A stretch of DNA of 64,000 nucleotides from Cobetia sp. L2A1 (GCF_009796845.1 NZ_CP047025.1:1736001-1800000), one strand, 5' to 3'; positions 53,780 through 63,266 are shown, counted from the first letter of the stretch. Notes: generated by a model from the letters alone, not told the origin. Program-made: numbers and translations.

Positions 53780-54562
53780 TCAGATCGCGGATTGATTGAC
53801 GCGTTTCGAGACGTCTTCGGCGCTCTCGACCCGCTCCGAATAGCGCTCGGTCAGGTAGGGCGCGCGTTCACGGTTGAGCCATGTAAACTTCATCAGCTCT
53901 TCGCAGACATCGACGATGCGAAGATAAAGAGGAGACATGCGCATGCGGCCCGTCTCATCGAACTCATTGAAAGCCTTGGGCACCGAGGACTGATTGGGGA
54001 TGGTCAGCATGCGCATCCAGCGACCCAGAATGCGCATCTGATTGACGCTGTTGAAGCTCTGGCTGCCGCCACTGACCTGCATGATCGCCAGTGTCTTGCC
54101 CTGCGTGGGGCGCACGCCGCCCAGTGACAGGGGAATCCAGTCGATCTGCGCCTTCATGATCGAGGTCATGGCGCCGTGGCGCTCCGGGCTGACCCACAGC
54201 ATGCCTTCTGACCACTGGGCCAGTTCGCGCAGCTCCTGCACCTTGGGGTGATCGGCGTCGCAGTCATCCGGCAGTGGCAGTCCGGCGGGCGAGTAAAGGC
54301 GTACCTCGGCACCGAATGCCGTCAGCAGACGGGCGGCTTCCTCGGCGCAGAAGCGCGAGAAGGAGTGCTCACGCAGTGACCCGTAAAGCACCAGAATGCG
54401 CGGTGCATGGTGCGGGGCTTCCGGCCCGACCAGGCGATCGATCTCCAGCGGGCGCCAGTGTTCGGCATCGATGTTGGGCAGGTCGGCCAGCGCCGCTGTC
54501 ATCTCATCTGTCATCGTTTCTCTCGCTTGCCAATGCATGTGCTCAGGGATGTGTGCGTTCAT
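53780..54562 (-). CDS. arsH: ArsH NADPH-dependent FMN reductase
   Basis: A 260-residue flavodoxin-like enzyme. [25 protein letters not shown] is the FMN phosphate loop, [22 protein letters not shown] the isoalloxazine site, and [32 protein letters not shown] a family block. ArsH reduces flavin or quinones and oxidises trivalent organoarsenicals to less toxic forms. It begins three bases after arsC ends and sits in the arsenic operon, which settles the name. Confidence 0.94.
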   Translation of the reverse strand: MNAHIPEHMHWQARETMTDEMTAALADLPNIDAEHWRPLEIDRLVGPEAPHHAPRILVLYGSLREHSFSRFCAEEAARLLTAFGAEVRLYSPAGLPLPDDCDADHPKVQELRELAQWSEGMLWVSPERHGAMTSIMKAQIDWIPLSLGGVRPTQGKTLAIMQVSGGSQSFNSVNQMRILGRWMRMLTIPNQSSVPKAFNEFDETGRMRMSPLYLRIVDVCEELMKFTWLNRERAPYLTERYSERVESAEDVSKRVNQSAI

Positions 54563-54565
54563 TGC

Positions 54566-54985
54566 TCACGCCTTGGAGGCATGAACGACGTCGCCGTCTT
54601 CCTTGGTGTACTCCGCGACGGGATTGTCCAGCAGCGCCAGTACGACTTCAGATGGGCGGCAAAGTCGGGTAACGGTGGGGGTCACCACGACTGGGCGATT
54701 GATCAGGATCGGATGTGCCAGCATGGCGTCGATCAGCTCGGCGTCGCTGAGAGCGGAGTTTTCTAGCCCAAGTTCATCAAAGGGCGTGCCCTTGCGGCGC
54801 AGCAGCGGGCGTGGGCCGCCCCCCATGGCGGTGATCAAGGCCTCAAGCGTTTCACGCGTCGGCGGCGTGACCAGATACTCGATGACCTCCGGTGTCTCAC
54901 CGGAGGCCTTGAGCATGGCCAGCACATTGCGCGACGTGCCACAGGCCGGGTTGTGATAGAGAGTGATGCGGGTGCTATCAGTCAT
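54566..54985 (-). CDS. arsC: ArsC glutaredoxin-type arsenate reductase
   Basis: A 139-residue enzyme reducing arsenate to arsenite with glutathione and glutaredoxin. YHNPACGTSRNVLAML carries the catalytic Cys15, and the Arg residues INRPVVVTPTVTRLCRPSE match the oxyanion site of the E. coli plasmid R773 type. ATG at 54985 is the family start, overlapping arsR by eight bases; the frame is open earlier with GTG. Its arsenite product is the substrate of ArsB. Confidence 0.94.
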   Translation of the reverse strand: MTDSTRITLYHNPACGTSRNVLAMLKASGETPEVIEYLVTPPTRETLEALITAMGGGPRPLLRRKGTPFDELGLENSALSDAELIDAMLAHPILINRPVVVTPTVTRLCRPSEVVLALLDNPVAEYTKEDGDVVHASKA

Positions 54986-55382
54986 GGTCTTGAGGCTCCT
55001 GAGATGCCTGGGATGTACAGGCGGAGGTGCAATCGGGGGTAGTGAGCGACGCCAGTAACGGATCACAGACTTCCGGCGAGCCCGCGCAACATTCGCGCAG
55101 CAGAAATTGCACGGTGGTCAGCATGTGGGACAGGTTGGCGCGATAGATCAGTGAGCGCCCCTTGCGCTGGGAGTGGATCAGCCCGGCGCGGCTCAATACA
55201 CCCAGATGCGTCGAGAGGGTGTTGTGCGGTACCTCTAGCACTCGAGCAATATCTCCCGCGGGCAGGCCTGACGGTTCGTGGCGTACCAGCAAGCGAAAGG
55301 CCTCGAGCCGCGTTGCCTGAGACAGAGCGGCAAAGGTCTCGAGCGTGGCCTGGGGATCGGACGGCATGTCTGGAGTGCTCAT
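54978..55382 (-). CDS. arsR: ArsR-family arsenic-responsive repressor
   Basis: A 134-residue winged-helix repressor: ALSQATRLEAFRLLVRHEPSGLPAGDIARVLEVPHNTLSTHLGVLSRAGLIHSQRKGRSLIYRANLS. The helix 3 CxC of R773 ArsR is missing. Instead the C-terminus is rich in Cys (ECCAGSPEVCD and CTSACTS), so metal-binding is likely there, as in other atypical ArsR proteins. ATG at 55382 starts the family sequence. The DNA just upstream has a partial TTTCGA/TCGACA dyad that may be its operator. It heads the operon. Confidence 0.9.
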   Translation of the reverse strand: MSTPDMPSDPQATLETFAALSQATRLEAFRLLVRHEPSGLPAGDIARVLEVPHNTLSTHLGVLSRAGLIHSQRKGRSLIYRANLSHMLTTVQFLLRECCAGSPEVCDPLLASLTTPDCTSACTSQASQEPQDHD

Positions 55383-55587
55383 TATTCTGTCCATATGTCG
55401 AGACTTTTCGAAATGAAGATTGTGCCATGGTAGAACAGCCATGGCTGACAGGAAAGTCCTTGTCACTCATGGCGTTTTGTCGAGAGGCAAAATGAATGCA
55501 AGAAATCCATGACCGAAGTGATGGAAAAGGAACAATCCGGGGCGTGAGCTTGGGTGTGAGCAGGAGCAGGAGCGGCTAGTGAAAACG

Positions 55588-56508
55588 TCAGGGCAGCTCG
55601 TGGCTGATGGCGCTGAGGAAGCTGTCCGAGTCCTCGAGGCGCGACACGATGAGGTCGCGAAGTGCCATGACACGTGCTGGCACCAGTTGTCGGTCCGCCC
55701 ATACCAAATGGATAGTGCCTGCTGGACAGACGACATCCGGCAGCAGGGCTTCAAGCTCGCCGCGTGCCAGAAAGGGTGCAAGCGTCAGGCGCGGGGCCAG
55801 ACAGATTCCCATGCCCTGGCAGGCTGCCTTGATCGAGAGCCGGAGGCTGTTGACGCTGTAGCGAGGTGACAAGGCGAGACACAGGTTCTCGCCGTTCTGA
55901 GTGAGCTCCCATGCCGTCATGGTATTGCCCGAGAGCAAGTCATGCCCTGCCAGGTCATGGATGCTCTCAGGTCGGCCCTGCTGATCCAGATATTCGGGCG
56001 CGGCCGCCAACATCAGATGGGAGTCGAACAACCGCCGCTGGATCAATTGCGGCGCCGTGGCAGGAGAGGACACTACGGCCAAATCCACCTGATCATCGAA
56101 GAAGTGACTGATGTCCGAGCCGAAGCTGATGCGGATGGTCACCTCGGGATGCTGGCGCATGAACTCGATGGCGGTGGCTTGCAGGAAGTGATCGGCGAAG
56201 GGCTCGGGGCAGGAGACGTGGATGGCACCGCTCAATGTCGGTTGCGTATTCATCTTGGCCAGCCATGCGTGATCGACCTGCTCCAGCAGCTGTGCAAAGC
56301 GCTGGTAGCACTCTTCGCCGCTGGCGGTCAGCTGGAATTGCTTGGCCGAGCGATGGATCAGCTTTTCCCCGAGCGTCTGCTCCAGGCGCGTTACCGCACG
56401 CGACAGCGTCGGAGCGGATGTCTGGTGATGTCGTGACGCCGCGGCATAGCCACCATGATGGACGGCCTGACAGAACCAATGCAGATCGGTGAGATTCTTC
56501 GCATTCAT
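55588..56508 (-). CDS. LysR-family regulator
   Basis: A 306-residue LysR protein with helix-turn-helix GGYAAASRHHQTSAPTLSRAVTRLEQTLGEKLIHRSAKQFQLTASG and a CysB-like effector domain. It is divergent from the DUF2798 gene at 56612 with about 100 bases between, so it may control that membrane protein. Inducer unknown. Confidence 0.9.
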   Translation of the reverse strand: MNAKNLTDLHWFCQAVHHGGYAAASRHHQTSAPTLSRAVTRLEQTLGEKLIHRSAKQFQLTASGEECYQRFAQLLEQVDHAWLAKMNTQPTLSGAIHVSCPEPFADHFLQATAIEFMRQHPEVTIRISFGSDISHFFDDQVDLAVVSSPATAPQLIQRRLFDSHLMLAAAPEYLDQQGRPESIHDLAGHDLLSGNTMTAWELTQNGENLCLALSPRYSVNSLRLSIKAACQGMGICLAPRLTLAPFLARGELEALLPDVVCPAGTIHLVWADRQLVPARVMALRDLIVSRLEDSDSFLSAISHELP

Positions 56509-56611
56509 ATTTGCACGCTTGTATTGCGCTTCTGGTGATTAATACCGCGTGGGAAGGCTGCTATCGTCATGGGATGACCCCTAGCCCTATGCGCCCTGGA
56601 GAGAAGCATTC

Positions 56612-56983
56612 ATGCGCAAGATACCTGCCAGATATCAGTTTCCCGTCACCATGGCGTTGATGTTGCCCATCATGCTGTTGGGGATGCCGTTGTTGATACT
56701 CTCCCGCAGCATACCCGCCGAGGGTTCATTATTGAATGCTTGGCTGCGCTACCTGGCGGAAGGTTTGCCGCTGGCCCTGCCACTGGCACTGGTGGCCATC
56801 ATACTGGTACGTCTGCTCGTCACGCGTGTGTTGATGGCTCCGGCGGGTTTGCCCGTCGCTCAGCTCGACGATACCGGACATGAAGCACGATCGTCAGGTG
56901 TCCTGGTTTCAGAGAGACCGGCCGCTGAAGTGCCCAGTGCCCAAGCGCCAATGTCAGCAGTGTCGGGCGCTACCGAGCACTGA
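56612..56983 (+). CDS. DUF2798 membrane protein
   Basis: A 123-residue protein with two predicted helices: PVTMALMLPIMLLGMPLLILS and a second one after LRYLAEGLPLALPLALVAIILVRLLV. This is the DUF2798 layout: IPARY start, AWLRYLAEGLPLALPLAL second helix. The C-terminal 40 residues are Ala-, Ser- and Val-rich and outside the membrane, unlike the short usual members. Function unknown. A divergent LysR gene lies upstream. Confidence 0.75.
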   Translation: MRKIPARYQFPVTMALMLPIMLLGMPLLILSRSIPAEGSLLNAWLRYLAEGLPLALPLALVAIILVRLLVTRVLMAPAGLPVAQLDDTGHEARSSGVLVSERPAAEVPSAQAPMSAVSGATEH

Positions 56984-57046
56984 TGCGAGTAAGACGCCCG
57001 CCGTCTCTTGCTGCTGGCTCACGCCTTTCATGTCATACCTGCCAAC

Positions 57047-57961
57047 TCAGACCTGCTCATGCAGCCAGCTGGCCAATGCTGCCTGGCGAGGGTTCTGGCT
57101 CTCGAGACGCGCCGCAAGCCAGTAATCACAGCCGGAGGAATACTCCAGCGTCCCCAGCCGCACCAGCTGTCCCCGTGCCACCAATGCACTGACTTGCTGA
57201 TGACTGCCCAGCGCGACGCCTTGCCCGGCCAATGCGGCATCCAACACCAGGTGGTAGCTGGTGAATTGACGTTGCACATTGAGCGCCAGCCCCGGCTTGC
57301 CCATGCCGCTGAACCAGCGTGGCCAGTTGATCCAGTTGGGTTCGAGGCGCTCGTAGTCGAGCAGTGGCAGAGCCGCCAGCAGAGGTAGCTCCCGGCAGTC
57401 GCGGGCACCTTGTGGCAGCTCGGCGATGAAGTCGGGCGACGCCACCGGATAGAGCGTCTCGGTGAACAGAGGGGTCAATTGCCAGTCCGGATGCGGCGCC
57501 ATGTCATAGCAGATGGCGAGATCGACATCCTCGGTGAGGATGTCGCGATGATGATCTGCAGTGATCAGGCGCAGGCCACTGGCAAGCGTCGGCTGGGTGG
57601 CGCGAAGTCGATTCAACATCGGCCCCAGCCAAAGGTGCGAGATGGCGCTGTTGGCGGCCAGTGTCAGACGGGCATTGGGAGAAGGGCGGCTGACGCTCTC
57701 CAGCGCGTCGATCATGAAGTCGAAACTGGTCGCCAGGCGCTGGCTCAACTGCTGTCCTGCCGCGGTCAGAGAGACTCGTCTGCCGTGGCGATGAAACAGC
57801 TCGGTATCGATGTGACGCTCAAGGATGGCGATTTGCCGGCTGACCGCAGCCTGGGTGATATGCAATTCACTGGCGGCGCGCGTGAAGTTGGCGTGACGTG
57901 CGGCTGCCTCGAAGGTCAGCAGGCTGTTGAGAGGCGGCAGGCGATGACGAAAGCTCTTCAT
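57047..57961 (-). CDS. LysR-family regulator (GcvA-like)
   Basis: A 304-residue LysR protein. PPLNSLLTFEAAARHANFTRAASELHITQAAVSRQIAILERHI is the GcvA-type helix-turn-helix, and SHLWLGPMLNRLRATQP begins the effector domain. It is divergent from the M24 DddP-like gene at 58163 with about 200 bases between, making it the likely regulator of that gene and the BCCT carrier beyond it. Choline, glycine betaine or dimethylsulfoniopropionate type inducers are guesses only. Confidence 0.9.
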   Translation of the reverse strand: MKSFRHRLPPLNSLLTFEAAARHANFTRAASELHITQAAVSRQIAILERHIDTELFHRHGRRVSLTAAGQQLSQRLATSFDFMIDALESVSRPSPNARLTLAANSAISHLWLGPMLNRLRATQPTLASGLRLITADHHRDILTEDVDLAICYDMAPHPDWQLTPLFTETLYPVASPDFIAELPQGARDCRELPLLAALPLLDYERLEPNWINWPRWFSGMGKPGLALNVQRQFTSYHLVLDAALAGQGVALGSHQQVSALVARGQLVRLGTLEYSSGCDYWLAARLESQNPRQAALASWLHEQV

Positions 57962-58162
57962 GCAGGGCTCCGAGACGAGGAGGGTAAAGTCGGCTGATAG
58001 GCCAGTGCTTGATGACTTCAGGTTATCAAGGTTGATCAGGATTGACGCTATACACAGCAGGATTCATCAGGTTCACACTGATGTCATCGTAACATGCTTC
58101 GTATCCCGTAGATGATCACGGGCTATCAGCATGACACTCCGTGACCTGACTGGGTAGCAAAC

Positions 58163-59419
58163 ATGAACGAACTTGATTGGCATGCCGACCGTAGTGATCT
58201 ACATCCGCTGGAGCTTCAGGACAACGCCCCCGAAAGTGCAGGCATCGACCTGGTAGCCGTGCGTCGTTATCGACAGAATCGGCTGCGCGAAGAAATGAGT
58301 ACCCAGGGCGTTGATGCCTTGATCATCTCGGACCCGGTCAACATCCGCTATGCCAGTGGCGCACGCAACATGCAGGTTTTCAGCGCTCGTAATACCCCGG
58401 CGCGTTACCTGCTGCTGACCCAGCATCGCAGTGTGCTGTTCGAATTCACGGGCTGTGAGCATCTCGCCGATGGCCTGGAAACCATCGACGAAGTGCGCCC
58501 GGCAATGACCGCCAGTTTCGTCGCGGCAGGCCACGATATCGCAGAGCGTGAACAGCAATGGGCGCGCGAGATGCTGGCGACCATTACCGAGCTGTGCGGT
58601 CTGAAAGCGGTGATCGGCATGGAGCGCATGAATGCCGGGACCGCTATCGCCTTTGATCGTCTGGGCGCGCGAGTCGTCGATGCACAGGCACCGCTTGAAC
58701 GTGCGCGTGCCATCAAGTCTGACGAAGAACTCAAGTGTGTCGTGGCCTCGCTGCGTGCTACCGAGCGCGGCGTGGGGCGTCTGCGTGAGGCAATCCGTCC
58801 CGGCATTACCGAGAACGAGCTGTGGTCGGTACTGCATCAGTCCATCATCGCTGACAACGGCGACTACTGTGAGACTCGCCTGCTAAACTCAGGCCCGCGC
58901 ACCTATCCCTGGTTCCAGGAAACCGCATCCAAGCGACTGGCCGCCAACGAGCTGGTGGCACTGGATACCGATGTTGTCGGCTGCCACGGCTATTATTCCG
59001 ACTTCTCGCGCACCTTCCACGTCGGTCCTGACAAGCCGACCGAGACTCAGAAGCTGCTGTATCGCACCGCCCATGAGCAGGTACAGCACAATCTCGACAT
59101 CATGCGTCCCGGCATGAGCTTCCGTGAATATTCCGAGAAGGCCTGGAACATCCCTGAGCGCTTCCATGCCAACCGCTATTACCTCTCTGCCCATGGCTGT
59201 GGCATGACCGGCGAATATCCCTACCTGTATCACCATGCCGACTTTGCCGTCTCAGGCTACGACGGTGTGATCGAGCCGGGCATGGTGCTCTGCGTCGAGA
59301 GCTATATCGGCGACCCCGAAGCCGGGGAAGGCGTCAAGCTTGAGGAGCAGTGCGTGATGCGTGAAGACGGCCTCGAGATCCTGAGCAAGTTCCCGTTCGA
59401 GGAAGCCTTGTTGAACTGA
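58163..59419 (+). CDS. M24-family metalloenzyme, DddP-like
   Basis: A 418-residue pita-bread-fold protein with an N-terminal creatinase-like domain and a C-terminal M24 domain. It resembles the DMSP lyase DddP: CETRLLNSGPRTYPWFQE and ALDTDVVGCHGYYSDFSRTFHVG are close to the DddP stretches. All six DddP metal ligands are present as D268, D270, D280, H344, E379 and E394, a constant 27 less than in Ruegeria DddP by my recollection. The catalytic Asp377 of DddP falls at G350. So a true DMSP lyase is doubtful; a peptidase or lyase on a different compound is likelier. A BCCT carrier follows and a LysR gene is divergent. Confidence 0.8.
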   Translation: MNELDWHADRSDLHPLELQDNAPESAGIDLVAVRRYRQNRLREEMSTQGVDALIISDPVNIRYASGARNMQVFSARNTPARYLLLTQHRSVLFEFTGCEHLADGLETIDEVRPAMTASFVAAGHDIAEREQQWAREMLATITELCGLKAVIGMERMNAGTAIAFDRLGARVVDAQAPLERARAIKSDEELKCVVASLRATERGVGRLREAIRPGITENELWSVLHQSIIADNGDYCETRLLNSGPRTYPWFQETASKRLAANELVALDTDVVGCHGYYSDFSRTFHVGPDKPTETQKLLYRTAHEQVQHNLDIMRPGMSFREYSEKAWNIPERFHANRYYLSAHGCGMTGEYPYLYHHADFAVSGYDGVIEPGMVLCVESYIGDPEAGEGVKLEEQCVMREDGLEILSKFPFEEALLN

Positions 59420-59429
59420 TGATTTCAGG

Positions 59430-59456
59430 ATGGCGCTGCTGATCAAGCAGCGCCAT
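59430..59456. terminator. hairpin after the M24 gene
   Basis: TGGCGCTGCT and AGCAGCGCCA with a five-base loop; no T tract. It lies 10 bases after the stop of the DddP-like gene, so the BCCT carrier may have partly separate expression. Confidence 0.6.
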
Positions 59457-59700
59457 GGCACCCCCTTGGCCCGCAGTCTGCAGTCCGCAATGACGTTGTT
59501 GTTATACCCCGGGATATTCCGGTCGGGCAGTTGTCTGGTCGCAATCTCCTGACGCGTTTCGTAGTGACACAGATGTAGAGACACAGATCACCATAATTCC
59601 AATAAATGATCGTGCCGCCATCGTCTGCTTCCTTCATGTACCAGTGCTTATGGCGCGTGAGGGACGGCTGGCTGCGCGCCTACTGACGTGAGGTAAAGAC

Positions 59701-61332
59701 ATGTCGTCCGATTTGCATGAAAGCAGCATCAATATCACCTGCCAGAAAACGGGGTTATACCGAGGACTCAACATTCCGGTGACGCTGATCAGCAAACTGA
59801 TCATCACTCTTCTCGTGGTATTTGCCGTGGCCCTCCCTGATCGGGCTGTGGCGCTGTTGACCACGATCAATCAGACCATGCTTGAGCACTTCAACCTCTA
59901 TTACGTCTATGCTGTCGCCTTCTATCTGGTGTTCTGCACGGTGCTGTGTGTGTCGCCGTTGGGGCGCAAGCGACTCGGACGTGATGATGAAGTGCCTGAA
60001 TTTTCGCGTTTTGCCTGGTTTTCGATGATGTTCGGCGCCGGGATGGGCATCGGATTGCTGTTCTACTCCATCGGGGAGCCTGTCTCGCACTTCAATTTCA
60101 ATCCGGATATCGCGGCAGGCAAGGTGCAGGCGGGGTCCGAGCAGGCCATTGAAAGTGCCGTCAGCTATACCTTCCTGCACTGGGGACTGCATGCCTGGGC
60201 AATCTATGCCTCGGTGGCGCTGGCGCTGGGATATTTCGCCTACCGTCGTGGCTTGCCGTTGACCATTCGCAGTACCTTGATGCCCATCTTCGGCAAGCGG
60301 TTGCTGGATGGCCCCCTGGGTCACGCCGTGGATATCATTGCCGTGGTCGCGACCACTCTGGGTGTGGCCACCACCATGGGCGCCGGTGTCAGTCAGCTGG
60401 TGGCAGGGCTGGATTTCGTGATGCCGGGGACTGAACTTCTGGACTCCGCCGGTATTCCACGCCCTTGGCCGTTGATCCTGACACTCGTCGTGATAATGGG
60501 GCTTTCGACACTGTCCGCCGTGACCGGAGTGAAGCGAGGCGTCAACTGGCTCAGCCAGTTCAACATGCTGCTGTCCTTTGCCCTGCTGGCTGTCTTCATC
60601 TGGTTTGGAAGCCGTCTGTTTGCCAGTGAACTGCTGGTCTCTGCGACTTGGGATTATCTGAGAACCCTGCCGGAACGTAGCTTCCAGACCTGGCCGGTGA
60701 CGAGTGCGCTAGGCCAGTGGCAGGTGGACTGGACCATTCTGCAACGTGCCTGGTTCATTGCCTTTGCGCCATTCGTGGGGCTCTTCCTTGCGCGTATTTC
60801 ACGGGGCCGCACGATCCGTGAATTCGTGTTGGGCGCGGTCGTGGCTCCCAGTCTCATGTGCTTCGTGTGGATCTGCTTCATGGGCGGCAGCAGTCTGCAC
60901 ATGGAGACTAGCGGGCTGGCGCAAGGCGCGATTCTGGCAACCGTACGTGACAACATCGCCACCGTGCTGTTCGTGACGCTGGATTACCTGGATACCGGCG
61001 CCTTGATCAATGTCATTGTCGGCGGCACCTTGATCCTGATCATCACGTATCTGGTGACCAGTGCGGACTCCGGTGTGCTGGTACTCAACGCCATCATGGC
61101 CGGGGGCGAGGAAACCAACGAGAGCCGTCATCGCATCATCTGGGGTGTTCTGTTGACCCTGGTGGTGGGCTCATTGCTTCTGGCGGGTGGACTGGCAGCC
61201 ATACAGAAAGCGATGCTCATTGCCTCTCTGCCATTCTCGTTACTGATGATTCTGATGTGCATTGCCACGTTCATGTCATTGTTGCGTGAGCCTAGCGACC
61301 TGCGAGCGGTGAATGAGGCTGCGCCAAACTGA
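59701..61332 (+). CDS. BCCT-family transporter
   Basis: A 543-residue betaine/carnitine/choline-type carrier with twelve helices. FGAGMGIGLLFYSIGEP (about 111-127) is the first family signature, and RISRGRTIREFV follows helix 8. The helix-8 aromatic motif, normally WxxFYWAWWISWxPF, reads WTILQRAWFIAFAPF (344-358). The Trp matching BetP W373 is kept (W351), but those matching W374 and W377 are Phe. So it binds a trimethylammonium or sulfonium-like compound through a changed cage, or another substrate. GAGGT lies eight bases before the ATG. It follows the DddP-like gene in the same direction. Confidence 0.9.
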   Translation: MSSDLHESSINITCQKTGLYRGLNIPVTLISKLIITLLVVFAVALPDRAVALLTTINQTMLEHFNLYYVYAVAFYLVFCTVLCVSPLGRKRLGRDDEVPEFSRFAWFSMMFGAGMGIGLLFYSIGEPVSHFNFNPDIAAGKVQAGSEQAIESAVSYTFLHWGLHAWAIYASVALALGYFAYRRGLPLTIRSTLMPIFGKRLLDGPLGHAVDIIAVVATTLGVATTMGAGVSQLVAGLDFVMPGTELLDSAGIPRPWPLILTLVVIMGLSTLSAVTGVKRGVNWLSQFNMLLSFALLAVFIWFGSRLFASELLVSATWDYLRTLPERSFQTWPVTSALGQWQVDWTILQRAWFIAFAPFVGLFLARISRGRTIREFVLGAVVAPSLMCFVWICFMGGSSLHMETSGLAQGAILATVRDNIATVLFVTLDYLDTGALINVIVGGTLILIITYLVTSADSGVLVLNAIMAGGEETNESRHRIIWGVLLTLVVGSLLLAGGLAAIQKAMLIASLPFSLLMILMCIATFMSLLREPSDLRAVNEAAPN

Positions 61333-61414
61333 TGTTGGCGGCGTAAATCAGGCATTTGCGTGGCAGTGTTGGTAGCATGTGCGCCATTGGCTATACGACA
61401 AAGGAAATGGCGCG

Positions 61415-61804
61415 ATGACGATGATGATGGTGTTGCAGATAGTGGGTGGCTTCGTGCTGGCGGCGGGTGTATTGCTGGCAGCGGTGCCTGAGCTGGTCAA
61501 TCGCTTCAAAGGGCCGAATGACACGCCGTTGACCGTGCCCAAGGAGACCGGCGATGCGATTGCACGTCGCATTCGCTGGGGGTGGTTGATCGCGGTTGGG
61601 TATCTGTTGATGTATCCGCCGCTGGGTCTGGGCTGGTTGCCCGTGCTGGTCACGCTCGCCGTCGTCTCCGTCGCGGGTATCATGACGGCGCGCTTGATGG
61701 GGCTGATGCTGGATGGCCTTGATATGCGTCAACTGTTCCGCTTTGCCGCTGAATCGCTGATTCTGGGTGGTCTATGGGCCTGGTTCGTCAAGCTATCGGC
61801 TTGA
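61415..61804 (+). CDS. small hypothetical membrane protein
   Basis: A 129-residue protein with an N-terminal helix, a central pair of helices (GWLIAVGYLLMYPPLGLGWLPVLVTLAVVSVAGIMTARLMGLML) and a last helix (SLILGGLWAWFVKL). I do not recognise the family with certainty; DUF4345-type proteins have a similar size and plan. ATG 61415 is preferred over 61379 because AAGGA precedes it. It is transcribed alone, ending in a terminator. Confidence 0.65.
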   Translation: MTMMMVLQIVGGFVLAAGVLLAAVPELVNRFKGPNDTPLTVPKETGDAIARRIRWGWLIAVGYLLMYPPLGLGWLPVLVTLAVVSVAGIMTARLMGLMLDGLDMRQLFRFAAESLILGGLWAWFVKLSA

Positions 61805-61852
61805 CAGTGGGGGACCGCCGCTACCCATCAGTGGCGATGTGATGGCACTTTC

Positions 61853-61879
61853 AAGCCCTGGCACTCGCCGGGGCTTTTT
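61853..61879 (+). terminator. rho-independent terminator
   Basis: AAGCCCTGGC pairs with GCCGGGGCTT (one G-U) across ACTC, followed by T5. Confidence 0.85.
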
Positions 61880-61926
61880 GTTGATGCGAATATGGTGGCA
61901 GGCAACCCGCTACCTCACGGAGTCTC

Positions 61927-62997
61927 ATGACCTATCTCTCTGACAATGATCGCGAAGCACCGGTACTGGTAACGGGAGCGACCGGCTATGTAGCCGGCCA
62001 GCTGGTCCGTCGTCTATTGGAAGAAGGGCTTGACGTGCATGCCGCCGTGCGTGACCCGGATGACACGACGCGCGTGGCAGCACTCATTGCCCTGTCAGAA
62101 AGATTGCCTGGTACATTGCGGCTGTTTGCCAGTGATTTACTGTCTCCTGGCAGTTATGCCGAGGCGATGGTGGGGTGCCGTGTGGTCTTTCATACTGCAT
62201 CGCCTTTCACGCTGAACGTGAAAGACCCTGAGCGAGAGCTGGTACAACCAGCCGTGGAGGGCACCCGCAATGTGCTTCAAGAGGCCAATCGTCACGCGAG
62301 TGTCGAGCGGGTCGTGCTGACCAGTAGCTGTGCAGCCCTCTACAGCGACAATGCCGATGTACAGACCGCGCCAAAAGGCGTCTTCGATGAGGATGTCTGG
62401 AACGAGACGGCGTCTCTCAGCCATCAAGCCTATTCGCTGTCCAAGACGCTGGCGGAGCGAGAGGCCTGGAACATCGCTGAGCAACAGTCGCGCTGGCGAT
62501 TGGTGGTCATCAATCCGGCACTGGTGCTGGGCCCCGCGATTGACGAGCACGCCACATCACAATCGATGAATCTCATCACACAGCTATGTGATGGCACCTT
62601 GAAGATTGGCGTGCCTGACTATGGCGTGGGAATCGTCGACGTGAGAGATGTCGCTGAAGCGCATCTGGCGGCAGCCTTTTTGCCGAAAGCAAGGGGACGC
62701 CATCTGGTGGCAGGCCATTCCAGCAGCTTCATTGAGCTGGCGAGCCTGCTGCGGGCTCATGCGGGTCCGAGTTATCCCATCCCCACACGGCACTTGCCAA
62801 AATGGCTGGTCTGGCTGACTGGCCCGCTGGCAGACAAGGCTTTGACGCGCAAGATCGTCGCGCGCAACATCGGGCATGCTTTCCGCTTTGACAACACGCG
62901 TAGCCGCGAATGCCTCGGGCTTGAATATCGTCCGCTGGCCGAGACGCTCAATGACATGTTCGATCAGCTGGTCGCGAGTGGACGGTTATCGAAGTGA
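61927..62997 (+). CDS. extended SDR (dihydroflavonol reductase-like epimerase)
   Basis: A 356-residue NAD(P)-dependent enzyme. VLVTGATGYVAGQLVRRLLEEG is the Rossmann start (GxxGxxA), VVFHTASPF and VVLTSSCAAL hold the core, and YSLSK carries the catalytic Tyr and Lys. The type resembles plant-like dihydroflavonol or cinnamoyl reductases and 3-beta-HSD; in bacteria these reduce aldehydes or ketones of uncertain identity. It is monocistronic. ATG 61927 follows CGGAG. No pathway neighbour helps. Confidence 0.88.
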   Translation: MTYLSDNDREAPVLVTGATGYVAGQLVRRLLEEGLDVHAAVRDPDDTTRVAALIALSERLPGTLRLFASDLLSPGSYAEAMVGCRVVFHTASPFTLNVKDPERELVQPAVEGTRNVLQEANRHASVERVVLTSSCAALYSDNADVQTAPKGVFDEDVWNETASLSHQAYSLSKTLAEREAWNIAEQQSRWRLVVINPALVLGPAIDEHATSQSMNLITQLCDGTLKIGVPDYGVGIVDVRDVAEAHLAAAFLPKARGRHLVAGHSSSFIELASLLRAHAGPSYPIPTRHLPKWLVWLTGPLADKALTRKIVARNIGHAFRFDNTRSRECLGLEYRPLAETLNDMFDQLVASGRLSK

Positions 62998-63053
62998 GCT
63001 GACTCAGTCATCTGTCGTGCTCTCTATAGATCGGCGCAATTGAGGGGCGCCGT

Positions 63054-63266
63054 CTAGCGATGACGCAAGGGCTCGAGTAACGCATTCAGGCCGTTGTGAT
63101 CAATCTCGTGCATCAAGGCCAGCAGACGGCCAGCTTCGCCCTGCGGGAAGCCCTTGCGCGCAAACCAGCCAAGATAGTCGCCGGGCAGGTCGGCGTAATA
63201 GCGTCCAGCATATTTGCCATAGGGCATCTTCTGGGTAGTCAGTTTCTGCAGGTCTTCGGGGCGCAT
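63054..63266 (-). CDS. DUF3820 family protein
   Basis: A 70-residue protein: MPYGKYAGRYYADLPGDYLGWFARKGFPQGEAGRLLALMHEIDHNGL matches DUF3820, a small family once noted as quorum-sensing-regulated in Pseudomonas. The MPxGKYxG start of the core and the DLPxDYLxWF block are characteristic. Function unknown. It is read toward the SDR gene and its 5' end faces the copD gene 50 bases away, so the two may be co-transcribed. Confidence 0.85.
   Translation of the reverse strand: MRPEDLQKLTTQKMPYGKYAGRYYADLPGDYLGWFARKGFPQGEAGRLLALMHEIDHNGLNALLEPLRHR

Noticed and set aside
58163..59419. Naming the M24 gene dddP or doeA outright
   Set aside because: The catalytic Asp of DddP is missing, and the N-terminal sequence does not resemble what I recall of the ectoine hydrolase DoeA; no ectoine degradation partner is nearby.
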